This document shows, piece by piece, positions 26,546-34,372 of a stretch of 37,591 nucleotides of DNA. The stretch spans positions 1-37,591 of the forward strand of contig JAPOXW010000028.1 of the NCBI GenBank assembly GCA_026706895.1, in the 5' to 3' direction. The DNA comes from Gammaproteobacteria bacterium (lineage in GTDB: Bacteria > Pseudomonadota > Gammaproteobacteria > Poriferisulfidales > Poriferisulfidaceae). The notes below the pieces were generated by a model. It was not told the DNA's origin and did not search any database. It saw only the letters and a program-made list of their open reading frames with translations. The position numbers and the translations under genes were made by a program. Position 1 is the first letter of the stretch; the number at the start of each line of letters is the position of its first letter.

Positions 26546-27192
26546 TCAGGGCCTGCCGGGCGCCTCCAGTTCACCCCGTCCAGAAGGGCACTTCGGCGGC
26601 TTTCGCGAAGAGGCCTGTTTCATGCCATGCAGGACCGGTTTTGCGGATGCAAGCCGTTTTTCCATAATCCGGATTGCGTCGGGATGACTGTCGATGAGCA
26701 TCGCGCTGCGGCCCGCCCGCACCGCGGCCTCCCCGGTCGTCCCGCTGCCCGCGAAAAAGTCGAGCACCCGGTCCCCGGGATTGGTGTGAACCTTCACGAT
26801 CCGCTCCAGAATCGCCAGCGGCTTCTGGGTCGGGTAGCCCGTCTTCTCCTTCCCGGTAGTCGACGTGAAAGAACAGAGAGCCGGTACGCTTCCTGCAACC
26901 TCGGCCCGAGGAAGTCGAGATAGTCGGAGAAGGCGTCCGGGAACTCCAGGCTGCCGGGCCGGGTGGTCCTGTATCTCTGCCCCTGAAAGCCGATGCGGTC
27001 GCCGTCGGCGTCCCGGGTTGTCTTCAGGCGTGAGCGCGACTGGGTCTTTCCCGTGTTGAACGGCGGGTCGATGTAGATCAGGTGGAATGACTCTTCTGCG
27101 AGCCCGCACAGGATGGGGAGGTTGTCCCCAAAGTGGATATCCAGCGACGGCAGAGGCAGGGCTTTGGGGTTCGAGACGGAACGTCGATTCAT
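26546..27192 (-). pseudogene. DNA methyltransferase (beta-class, DPPF motif), broken by two internal deletions
   Basis: From the ATG at 27192 the frame gives LDIHFGDNLPILCGL, LIYIDPPFNTGKTQ (catalytic motif IV) and FPDAFSDYLDFLGPRLQEAYR. The sequence then continues in a second frame with GSLFFHVDYRE for 11 codons and in a third with TGKEKTGYPTQKPLAILERIV and LDFFAGSGTTGEAAVRAG (SAM-binding motif I) to the stop at 26546. Intact relatives of this N4/N6-methyltransferase type have roughly 80-100 residues between the last two blocks, including the target region. Both losses shift the frame, so no functional enzyme is expected. No restriction partner lies nearby. Confidence 0.85.
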
Positions 27193-27303
27193 CAAAACTC
27201 TCCAGCATGGGTGTCCGCTTTGACTTCGAGCCATTGCAGGAAACCGCGCAATGCGTCGTCATTACGGCATCGCCGCGACCACGGGAACTTCCAGCACTTT
27301 CCG

Positions 27304-27324
27304 GAGGGAGTCCCGATCTCCCTC
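27304..27324. repeat. Inverted repeat GAGGGAG/CTCCCTC upstream of the receptor gene
   Basis: GAGGGAG (27304-27310) and CTCCCTC (27318-27324) can form a 7-bp stem. It contains GGGAGTCCC (27306-27314), the same nonamer found at 20173 and, with one change, at 30153. It lies just upstream of the Fur boxes. Confidence 0.4.
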
Positions 27325-27331
27325 TATCCTA

Positions 27332-27367
27332 AATGAGAACCACTTTACAAATGAGAATCATTCTTAT
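27332..27367 (+). promoter_or_regulatory. Tandem Fur boxes before the TonB-dependent receptor
   Basis: AATGAGAATCATT at 27350-27362 matches the core of the Fur consensus (AATGATAATCATT) at 12 of 13 positions, and AATGAGAACCACT at 27332-27344 at 10 of 13. They are 18 bp apart, a spacing seen for tandem Fur dimers. Iron-dependent repression of the receptor gene is inferred. Confidence 0.85.
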
Positions 27368-27402
27368 ATACTGTGGCCACCCAGAACCGGAGCCATTCAA
27401 TC

Positions 27403-30123
27403 ATGGAGAGAAATGAAAACGAAATCACCAGAAAATCAGGGAGAATGCCCTGCTTTCGTCGCGCAGGTCACCTGTGTGGGAGCCTCGCGCTGCTCCTCTC
27501 CGCTGCCGTGTCCGCGGAAGAACCCCCCTCAGCAATCGACCGTGAAGTTATCATTGTCGGCGGTTACCAAGAAGCTTACGAGACTGCCGGATCAGCCCAC
27601 TTCATCGGACCCGAGGAGTTGCTGAAGTTCAACTACTCCGACATTCAGGACATCGTCCGCGAAGTCCCAGGCGTTTCGGTGCAGCTTGAGGACGGCTACG
27701 GGTTGCGCCCCAACCTCAGCATCCGCGGCACCCCGACCGAGCGCAGCAGTCGCGTCACACTGATGGAAGACGGTGTGCTGATCGCGCCGGCGCCCTACTC
27801 CGCACCGTCCGCCTACTACTTCCCGACCGCCGGGCGCATGCACGCCTTCGAAGTGCTGAAAGGCCCGGCCGCGATCACCCAGGGGCCGTACACCATCGGC
27901 GGCGCCCTGAACATGATCTCCACACCGATCCCGCGCGACACGGGCGGCGGCCTGCTGATGGAGGGCGGCGGCTACTCCGACCACCGTCTGCACGCATACG
28001 CGGGCTTCACCTCGGACAATGGCGTCGGCATCCTTGCCGAAACCCACGACTGGGCCTCGGACGGCTTCCAGAAGATCGACCGCGACGGCGGCAACACCGG
28101 TCTCGACGTCCAGGACCACACGTTCAAAATCCGCTACACGACCCCGGACTCGCGCCACCAGTTGGACTTCAAGTACCAGTACGCGGACCAGTCATCCGAC
28201 CAGAGCTATCTCGGCCTGACCGATGCGGACTTCCGGGCCAGCCCCTATCGCCGCTACGGCCTGTCGCAGCTGGACAACATCAAGACCCAGCATGACCAAC
28301 ACATTCTCCGCTACCGGTTCAAGGCCAGCGATTCGCTGGCGATCTCCGTCACCGCCTACAACAACGAACATGTGCGGAACTGGTTCAAGACCGAGGGTCT
28401 GGACCTTGACGGGACCGACGACGGAAACTCGTTCAGCAAGGACAGCTGGTCTTCCGTCATCAACACCATTAACAAGGAACAGGGCCGATGCCTGTCCCGC
28501 GCCTTGAATTTGGACGAACTGGGCGTGGGGGATTTCCGCGAGGCACCGGAAGAAGGGGAGTTGAGCCCCCTGGAGACCTTCAAGGGTGACACCTCAATGG
28601 CCTTTGATCAGGTTACCGCGACGGACAACTTCAAGGCGGACAACGTCGGCTACCGCGGCATTGCGAAAAGCACCGTGGCCGGCGCGGACGAGACCGCCTG
28701 CTCCGGCAAACTCGAAACCGAGGACACTGTCGAAGCCCGGATCCGGAGCGAACTGATGGGGCTGGTGGCGTTCGAGGAAGACGACCAGGCCGATGAAGCC
28801 ACCAACCTGGCAGCCAAAATGGCCTATGACACGGCCCTGAATACCAAGACGGACGAATTCCTGGCCGCATTCAAGAAACAGGTCTTCGACAACAAGGAAG
28901 CCAACCAGCAGTTCCACGACTACTTCTCCACGGAGCGGCTGGCCGGCATCTTGCAGGGCACGGAAGACACCGCCGAGGGCGGCATCCAGTTGAAGCACAA
29001 CTCCCGGGAATACTTCTCCCGAGGGGTGCAGGTCCGCCTCGACTGGGAAGGCGAACTGGGCGGAGCCCACCACGAGGTGGAGGTCGGCCTGCGCTACCAC
29101 GAAGACGAGGAAGACCGCATCCAGCGCATCGACGCCTACACGCAGAAGGACGGAAGACTCACCCTGCACGACGCAGGCGACTGGGGTCACCAGAGCGCCG
29201 GCAACCGGCTGCAGGAAGCCGAGGCAGTCTCAGTCTATGTTCACGACCGCATCGAATGGGGCTCTTGGGTGATCACCCCGGGCTTCCGCTACGAGGATAT
29301 CGAGCAGAAGCGGACCCGCTGGAAGGATCCGGAACCGGGCAACGTCCGCGCAAATGTCCGCTCCACCCGGAAGAACGACACTTCGGTGTTCCTGCCGGGC
29401 ATGGGCGTCCTGTTCAACATCAACCACCATTGGGCCGTGCTGGGCGGCTACCACAAGGGCTTCAGCGCGCCGAGCAACTCGCCCGGCGTTGAAGAGGAGA
29501 AGGCCGACAATTATGAACTGGGGGTCCGCTACGCCGGCACTCACCTGCGCGGCGAAGTGATTGCGTTCTACAGCGACTACGAGAACCTGCTCGGCGAGTG
29601 CACCGCCTCGTCCGGCGCCAACTGCGAGGTCGGCGATGCCTTCAACGGCGACGCCGCGACCGTCGAGGGCGTGGAGACGATGTTCGTGGCCGACGTGCCT
29701 CTCAACGAGACGATGAGCCTGCCGCTATCGCTGTCGTATACCTACATCGATACCGAGTTCGACACCAGTTTCGAATCGGAATTCTTCGGCGACGTCGAGA
29801 AAGGCGACCCGATTCCCTACATCCCGGAGCACCAGCTGCGGGTGTCGATGGGACTGGAGAGCACGGACTGGTCGGTCAACCTCAGCGGCAAGTACGTCGA
29901 CGAGGTCTGCGTGCAGGCGTCCTGCGGAGCCTTCGAGGAGACTGATTCGTCCTTCACCTTGGACCTGGCCGGCAGCTATCGCCTGAACAAGAACATTCTT
30001 CTGGTCACACGCGTGGAAAACGTGACCGACCAGGAAGACCTGGTCGCCCGTCAGCCCTACGGGGCCCGGCCCAACAAACCGCGCACCGCCCTGCTCGGGC
30101 TGCGCGTCGAGAACTTTTTCTGA
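27403..30123 (+). CDS. Fur-regulated TonB-dependent outer-membrane receptor (FecA/COG4772-like)
   Basis: The 906-residue product has a signal peptide (GSLALLLSAAVSA, cleavage before EEPPS). A TonB-box-like REVIIVGG is followed by a plug domain (IQDIVREVPGVSVQ, RPNLSIRGTPTERSSRVTL, ILKGPA-like VLKGPAAITQGPYTIGGALN) and a 22-strand-type barrel ending in the terminal aromatic (RVENFF). It probably imports a ferric chelate. About 160 residues around 355-525, rich in acidic residues and with two Cys, are an insertion within the barrel. A GTG at 27373 is an alternative start; the ATG at 27403 has GGAG upstream. Fur boxes precede it. Confidence 0.92.
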   Translation: MERNENEITRKSGRMPCFRRAGHLCGSLALLLSAAVSAEEPPSAIDREVIIVGGYQEAYETAGSAHFIGPEELLKFNYSDIQDIVREVPGVSVQLEDGYGLRPNLSIRGTPTERSSRVTLMEDGVLIAPAPYSAPSAYYFPTAGRMHAFEVLKGPAAITQGPYTIGGALNMISTPIPRDTGGGLLMEGGGYSDHRLHAYAGFTSDNGVGILAETHDWASDGFQKIDRDGGNTGLDVQDHTFKIRYTTPDSRHQLDFKYQYADQSSDQSYLGLTDADFRASPYRRYGLSQLDNIKTQHDQHILRYRFKASDSLAISVTAYNNEHVRNWFKTEGLDLDGTDDGNSFSKDSWSSVINTINKEQGRCLSRALNLDELGVGDFREAPEEGELSPLETFKGDTSMAFDQVTATDNFKADNVGYRGIAKSTVAGADETACSGKLETEDTVEARIRSELMGLVAFEEDDQADEATNLAAKMAYDTALNTKTDEFLAAFKKQVFDNKEANQQFHDYFSTERLAGILQGTEDTAEGGIQLKHNSREYFSRGVQVRLDWEGELGGAHHEVEVGLRYHEDEEDRIQRIDAYTQKDGRLTLHDAGDWGHQSAGNRLQEAEAVSVYVHDRIEWGSWVITPGFRYEDIEQKRTRWKDPEPGNVRANVRSTRKNDTSVFLPGMGVLFNINHHWAVLGGYHKGFSAPSNSPGVEEEKADNYELGVRYAGTHLRGEVIAFYSDYENLLGECTASSGANCEVGDAFNGDAATVEGVETMFVADVPLNETMSLPLSLSYTYIDTEFDTSFESEFFGDVEKGDPIPYIPEHQLRVSMGLESTDWSVNLSGKYVDEVCVQASCGAFEETDSSFTLDLAGSYRLNKNILLVTRVENVTDQEDLVARQPYGARPNKPRTALLGLRVENFF

Positions 30124-30152
30124 CCGGCAGGGGAAGGGAGCCTGTCATCCCA

Positions 30153-30185
30153 GGGACTCCCTAAACCGTCGGAAAGGTAGCCCCC
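30153..30185. repeat. Motif GGGACTCCCTAAACC ... CGGAAA ... AGCCCCC, copy 2
   Basis: GGGACTCCCTAAACC (30153-30167) differs by one base from 20173-20187. CGGAAA (30170-30175) and AGCCCCC (30179-30185) follow in the same order but with tighter spacing. In this copy the 3' part merges into a terminator-like hairpin. Confidence 0.45.
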
Positions 30186-30216
30186 CGCTTCTCCTGCGAT
30201 ATTTTGGGGGGCTGCC
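30176..30216 (+). terminator. Hairpin after the receptor gene
   Basis: GGTAGCCCCCC (30176-30186) pairs with GGGGGGCTGCC (30206-30216), 11 bp with one G-T pair, across a 19-base loop, followed by GCCTTTAATGG. The T-run is weak. It separates the receptor gene from the convergent coaX gene and may serve both. Confidence 0.55.
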
Positions 30217-30252
30217 GCCTTTAATGGTACCTGATTTGCGACACCCATACGC

Positions 30253-30987
30253 TTATTCGTGGGCGCAGAGAGCCAATCCTTCCAGCACCAGATCCGGTGC
30301 CGCGATCATCGGCGTATGGCACCAGACCTGAAGTTTCTCGGCATCACCGCCCGTCAGCATCACCAGGGCATGTCTGCCCAGTACGTCCTCGCGCAGTCGC
30401 GAGCACATGGAATCGATGCCGCCGGACAGGAGCTTCCAGACTCCCGACTCGACCGCCTCGGCCGTGCCGGCATGGGCAGTACTGCGCGGACTGACCGGCG
30501 GCGCTTGAGTGGCCGCGTGCAGCATCGCCAGACCGTCTTTCTGCCGAAGGTAGCCCGGCACGATCCAGCCGCCGCAGTGCTCGTTATCCTCGGTCAGTCC
30601 GTCCACGGCGATTGCGGACCCGGCATCCACGACGATCAAAGATGAATGAGTCCGGTGACGCGACGCCCGCATCGCCAGCAACCGGTCCGCCCCGAAAGTT
30701 TCCGGCTGCGCATAGTGCAAGCTGATATCCCCGCGCACTTTCTCAGGGTCGGCCCACGACACCGGCCCGCCCCACGCTTCCTCGACCCCTGCCCGCAATT
30801 CGTCTCCGGCGTTGCCCTGCATGGTCGAGACCGCGTACAGGGTTTCTTCATGGTCCTGGCGTTCGCGCAGCGTCTGATGCAGCCGGCTGATGCCGGATAT
30901 GGGCGCCACCCCGAGCCGGAAGATCTGCCCTTCCCGCTCCTCGCCCAGCTTGGCGCGAGTATGGCCGAGGTCCAGCAATAAGGTCAT
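30253..30987 (-). CDS. coaX: Type III pantothenate kinase CoaX
   Basis: CoaX phosphorylates pantothenate, the first step of coenzyme A synthesis. The 244-residue protein shows the ASKHA-fold landmarks of type III enzymes: an N-terminal phosphate motif DLGHTRAK (usually DxGNTxxK), FGADRLLAM, VDAGSAIAVD (usually DxGTAxTxD) and GGWIVPG. It overlaps birA by ATGA, the usual birA-coaX pairing. The two motif substitutions are conservative and do not argue against function. Confidence 0.92.
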   Translation of the reverse strand: MTLLLDLGHTRAKLGEEREGQIFRLGVAPISGISRLHQTLRERQDHEETLYAVSTMQGNAGDELRAGVEEAWGGPVSWADPEKVRGDISLHYAQPETFGADRLLAMRASRHRTHSSLIVVDAGSAIAVDGLTEDNEHCGGWIVPGYLRQKDGLAMLHAATQAPPVSPRSTAHAGTAEAVESGVWKLLSGGIDSMCSRLREDVLGRHALVMLTGGDAEKLQVWCHTPMIAAPDLVLEGLALCAHE

Positions 30988-31769
30988 AAACGGCGCAGGC
31001 GCACGTCGGCACTGTCGAACCGCCGCATGCCTTCTTCTCCTTCGACTTGCAGGTATCCACGGTCGTCCACGCCCTGCGCGCGACCCGCGTATGTCTGGCT
31101 TGGTCCGGTCACATGCACCTCGCTATCCCTGAGACCGTCGTACGGCTCAAAGTATGCCTTAAGTTTGCCCGGAGCGCCACTGTCCAACCGAATGAGGCAA
31201 GCGACGACCGACTCGATCAGGCCGGCAGCCAAGTGGTTCGGGTCGGGAGACTGCCCGCAGGCACGGGCGATCGAGGTGGTCTGGCGATCCAGTTCCGGTG
31301 CGTCTTCCACGTTGACGCCCACCCCGACCACGCAACGGGTCTGGCCACTGCGGGCACGGCATTCGGTGAGGATCCCGCCGAATTTCGCGGAACCGTGCAT
31401 GAGGTCGTTCGGCCAGTTCAGGCAGGGCTGGCCCAACCCCATCTCGCGCAGGCGCTCGATGAGGGCGATGCCGGCCCACAGGGCCAGAGCCGGCGGCGCC
31501 TCCGCCGGGAAGGCGTGCAACACCGAAAAGCACAGGGCTCCGTCGGCCGTCTCCCAACTCCGGCCCTGCCGTCCCCGCCCTCCGGTCTGACGCCGTGCGA
31601 TCTGTACCCGGTCGCGGACGATCGCATCGTCATCAAGGATGTCGTTGGTGGAGGCAACTTCGTCGGCCACTTCGGCCTGGCCAATCCGGGCACGGGTCTC
31701 CTCGGACAAGGCCTCGGTGATCCGTTCAGCGTCTAATGGCAGAGGAGCAGGAAATGCAGTCATGGGCAT
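30984..31769 (-). CDS. birA: Biotin--[acetyl-CoA-carboxylase] ligase BirA, without DNA-binding domain
   Basis: BirA attaches biotin to the carboxyl carrier protein. The 261-residue product contains the biotinyl-AMP motif GGRGRQGRSW, LNWPNDLMHGSAKFGGIL and VVGVGVNV, then a C-terminal SH3-like domain (YAGRAQGVDDRGYLQVEG). The start (ATG 31769, or 31763) is placed just before the catalytic domain. The N-terminal winged helix of E. coli BirA is absent, so it should be a monofunctional ligase that does not repress biotin genes. Confidence 0.92.
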   Translation of the reverse strand: MPMTAFPAPLPLDAERITEALSEETRARIGQAEVADEVASTNDILDDDAIVRDRVQIARRQTGGRGRQGRSWETADGALCFSVLHAFPAEAPPALALWAGIALIERLREMGLGQPCLNWPNDLMHGSAKFGGILTECRARSGQTRCVVGVGVNVEDAPELDRQTTSIARACGQSPDPNHLAAGLIESVVACLIRLDSGAPGKLKAYFEPYDGLRDSEVHVTGPSQTYAGRAQGVDDRGYLQVEGEEGMRRFDSADVRLRRL

Positions 31770-31861
31770 TGACTCAACAATGAGCTTTAAGACATTCGTC
31801 AATCCCTGCCCAAATCACTGAATGCTCGTGTCGTGGAATGCGAGAGGCGGTTTTCCGCCCA

Positions 31862-31870
31862 TGTTACAAT
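31862..31870 (+). promoter_or_regulatory. Candidate extended -10 promoter of the moxR operon
   Basis: TGTTACAAT at 31862-31870 fits the extended -10 pattern TGnTAnAAT; no -35 is evident. Initiation near 31877 would place the structured element at 31887-32004 in the 5' leader. A small GGCGG-TTTT-CCGCC hairpin lies just upstream (31846-31859). Confidence 0.45.
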
Positions 31871-31886
31871 GCCACCACAACATCAC

Positions 31887-32019
31887 GAGAAGGGTTGACA
31901 CCCTCACCAACCTGCCTGACCCAGGTAAGGTGGTTTCCGAAAGGAAGATGTGGCCACATCCGGCAATCCGATGGGTCCCCGAGAATATTGTGTCAACCCT
32001 TCTCAAGCCTGAAGGAGGG
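31887..32019 (+). promoter_or_regulatory. Candidate structured leader RNA (riboswitch-like) of the moxR operon
   Basis: Perfect 15-nt arms GAGAAGGGTTGACAC (31887-31901) and GTGTCAACCCTTCTC (31990-32004) can close a multibranch structure. Inside lie CACC-A-ACCTG / CAGGT-AA-GGTG (31905-31932), TTCC-GAAA-GGAA with a GNRA loop (31935-31946), the palindrome GATGTGGCCACATC (31947-31960) and CGG-CAAT-CCG (31961-31970). The 3' arm can instead pair CCTTC (31999-32003) with GAAGG (32011-32015), covering the Shine-Dalgarno GAAGGAGGG. Mutually exclusive helices are the usual layout of a translational switch. It does not match any riboswitch consensus that I know. A mobile element is the main alternative. 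Confidence 0.6.
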
Positions 32020-32026
32020 TTTAGCA

Positions 32027-33463
32027 ATGCCGCATTCTCGGAATTCAAAAACACCGGAAACCGTTTCCAGGAAAAAAGCGCCCCGAAAGGCCCGGGTCAT
32101 CCGGGATCTCGGCATCTTCGGATTCGACCACATCGAGCCGGTCATCCTGGCTGCCCTCATCACGGAGGAGCCAATGCTGCTGATCGGCCAGCATGGCACG
32201 GCGAAAAGCCTCCTGATGACGCGCATCTCCGAGGCGCTCGGCCTGGAGTTCCGCCATTACAACGCGAGCCTGATCAACTTCGACGACCTGATCGGTTTTC
32301 CCGTCCCGTCCGACGACGGACAGCTCAAGTACGTGCAGACGCCGGCCACGATCTGGCAGGCCGAGACGGTGATCTTCGATGAAATCAGCCGCTGCCAGCC
32401 GGAGATGCAGAACAAACTCTTCCCGCTGGTGCACGAACGGAAGGTTCAGGGCCTGGACCTAGCGAACCTGCGCTATCGCTGGGCCGCCATGAATCCGCCG
32501 GCGGACGAGGGCGATGACAGTGGTTATATCGGATCAGAGCCATTGGATTCGGCATTGGCCGACCGTTTCATTTTTGTCGTCAAGGTGCCCACGTGGAAAC
32601 AGCTGGGTAAGGCAAACCAACGTGCCATCATCGCCGGCGAAGGCGAACACTTCCAGAAACAGTCTGCTGACATGCTGCAGGATTGCATCGCCAAGGGCAG
32701 GACCTTTCTGAGCGAATCTACGAATAGGTTGGGCAGATACATCGTGGAGTACGTGCAAGCACTGATTCCGCTCCTTGCCGAAGCGGGACTGGAGTGCAGC
32801 CCACGGCGGGCCCGCATGTTCCACCAGGCGATTCTGGCCACCCATGCGGCAACTATGTCGACAGTTGGAGGATTTGACCCGGCAGAAACGACGCTGCTGG
32901 CTGTTAGCAACGCCCTTCCACAACGAGCCGAAGGCATCTCCGTACCCGAAGGGAAGTTGCTTGCCGCGCATCGGGAAGCTTGGGCGTGCTGCCGCGGCCT
33001 CTCGGACAGTGCCATGGCAGCTATCCTCGGCACGCAAGATCACCGAAAACGGGTCCGGCTGGCATTGGAATCTCCGAATTTGACGAGGGACGAATTCTCG
33101 ACTGTCGTCTCGGATGCTTACGCTGCTCTAGAACCCGGTGCGCGCGAGGCCCTAGTCGTCTGTCTGTTCGACGCTGATGCCGTCGGACGATTGAACGCCC
33201 CGGTCGCCGAGCAGATGGCGGAGGTCTATGCGGGCATCACCGAGTCTCGCTATTATCGCTACCGCGGTAGGCGAATAGAAGAAAACAACTGGGGCACCGT
33301 CGCGAACGTCTTGTCTCGGCCCCGGCAAGACGACAAGTCATTCTCTTTTCTCGAGAATGCCCTCCTCCGGCATTACTTTGCAAAGCGGCGCTCCCCCGAT
33401 ATCGATCAGTTCCCGGATGCGTGGACCTCAACGATTCAGGATTTCTCGGGCACTGTCACATGA
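32027..33463 (+). CDS. MoxR-family AAA ATPase
   Basis: The 478-residue product has a basic N-terminus, then the MoxR ATPase core: Walker A GQHGTAKS (residues 54-61), Walker B VIFDEISR (D118/E119), and the sensor-1 region RWAAMNPP (N156), with the substrate-loop pattern FDDLIGFPVP before it. MoxR ATPases act as chaperones that load or mature proteins, usually with a vWA partner, which is encoded two genes on. The start at 32027 has the strong GAAGGAGGG 8 bases upstream. An open frame extending to 31838 runs through the structured leader and is rejected. GC content is lower than in the dcw genes. Confidence 0.9.
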   Translation: MPHSRNSKTPETVSRKKAPRKARVIRDLGIFGFDHIEPVILAALITEEPMLLIGQHGTAKSLLMTRISEALGLEFRHYNASLINFDDLIGFPVPSDDGQLKYVQTPATIWQAETVIFDEISRCQPEMQNKLFPLVHERKVQGLDLANLRYRWAAMNPPADEGDDSGYIGSEPLDSALADRFIFVVKVPTWKQLGKANQRAIIAGEGEHFQKQSADMLQDCIAKGRTFLSESTNRLGRYIVEYVQALIPLLAEAGLECSPRRARMFHQAILATHAATMSTVGGFDPAETTLLAVSNALPQRAEGISVPEGKLLAAHREAWACCRGLSDSAMAAILGTQDHRKRVRLALESPNLTRDEFSTVVSDAYAALEPGAREALVVCLFDADAVGRLNAPVAEQMAEVYAGITESRYYRYRGRRIEENNWGTVANVLSRPRQDDKSFSFLENALLRHYFAKRRSPDIDQFPDAWTSTIQDFSGTVT

Positions 33464-33535
33464 TCTGGAAGATACACGGCCATTGCGATCAACTTGCCAA
33501 CATCCAGCTGGGACAAAAAGCAAGGTGGATCATTC

Positions 33536-34372
33536 ATGGGGCAGGACAACTGGACAGGCAGATGGATTTTTGATGTCCAACAGATATTCCTGATAATGCC
33601 TACCGACTCTGCTCACATCACAATAAGCTACGATCCTGTAGAACGGAAGTCGCAGCAAAAAAACTATCTGGCCACAATAGCCGCGAACCCGTTGTCGCGG
33701 TCGAATGTACTCAAGCCCCTCGATGCAATTAATTCGGGCCATGAGGAGGGGGTCCGGCACTATGGGCCGGCAGACTGGAAGATCGACTATGCCCGTGATT
33801 TCTGCCTGGGAGACTGCGATGCCGGCCGCTGGGTCGCGGTCAGCCTTCCGGATTGGCTCTTGGCGTGCCTGAAAGACGGTCATCCCCAAGGTGATGCCCG
33901 GTCAGAAACTTCTCCGCAATCTCCCCATCTGCGGGAGATTCTACGCCGGATATCCACCTCTTCACACTCCGACCCCGAGAAAGAACTGCGGAGGAAGATC
34001 GAGAAACGAGCTCGGGAACTTCCATTTCCCGGCGCATGTCTGGTGAAAAAGTTGGATGTCGTACAAGATTTCATGCCCCATGAACGATCTATAGATTCTT
34101 CGCAATGCGCCCAGACGGAATCGACACCTCTCCTCGCTCCGAGGCACCATGCCCTCACCCCGGCGCCTCTATGGTTTTGGGAGGATGATCTCATGGGGCA
34201 GTTAGCCATCATTACTCAGTCTGCAGAGCATGTCTGGCTACGCAACAAGCGGCCTATTCTCAACCGAATCCGCTACACATATGCTCACATGGCGGTCTTG
34301 TTGCCGAAAAACTTCTCTAACCCCCACCTCCGGGCAGTCCGCCCCCCGCACCTCAAGGAGATTCTATTGTGA
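33536..34372 (+). CDS. Unrecognised protein between the moxR and vWA genes
   Basis: The 278-residue product matches no family I recognise. It begins MGQDNWTGRWIFDVQQIFLI and has WKIDYARDFCLGDCDAGRWVAVSLPDWLLACL around residues 85-115 (WVAVSLPDWLL core), a charged helix EKELRRKIEKRAREL and a Trp/Phe-rich APLWFWEDDL. No signal peptide or clear membrane helix is seen. The start at 33536 is chosen because AAGGTGG lies 7 bases upstream; a longer frame from 33494 lacks such a site. Its stop overlaps the vWA start (GTGA), so the three proteins are likely made together. It may be the adaptor or substrate of the MoxR/vWA pair. Confidence 0.75.
   Translation: MGQDNWTGRWIFDVQQIFLIMPTDSAHITISYDPVERKSQQKNYLATIAANPLSRSNVLKPLDAINSGHEEGVRHYGPADWKIDYARDFCLGDCDAGRWVAVSLPDWLLACLKDGHPQGDARSETSPQSPHLREILRRISTSSHSDPEKELRRKIEKRARELPFPGACLVKKLDVVQDFMPHERSIDSSQCAQTESTPLLAPRHHALTPAPLWFWEDDLMGQLAIITQSAEHVWLRNKRPILNRIRYTYAHMAVLLPKNFSNPHLRAVRPPHLKEILL

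Noticed and set aside
31887-32004. Integron attC site or MITE in front of moxR
   Set aside because: The outer arms do not fit the RYYYAAC/GTTRRRY core rule, no target-site duplication is visible, and the element sits exactly between a candidate promoter and a Shine-Dalgarno that it can sequester; a leader RNA explains this better, although a small mobile element is not excluded.
31838-32026. N-terminal extension of the MoxR protein
   Set aside because: It would read through the structured leader and encode a low-complexity peptide with no MoxR similarity; the ribosome site at 32011 supports the start at 32027.
33460-33600. Possible +1 programmed frameshift: an ATG overlapping the moxR stop opens a 37-codon frame ending TTT-TGA, and a +1 slip would enter the middle gene frame
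   Set aside because: The in-frame ATG at 33536 has a good Shine-Dalgarno (AAGGTGG, 7 bases), there is no stimulator-like AGGGGG before TTT-TGA, and the 37-codon peptide does not look like an N-terminal domain.
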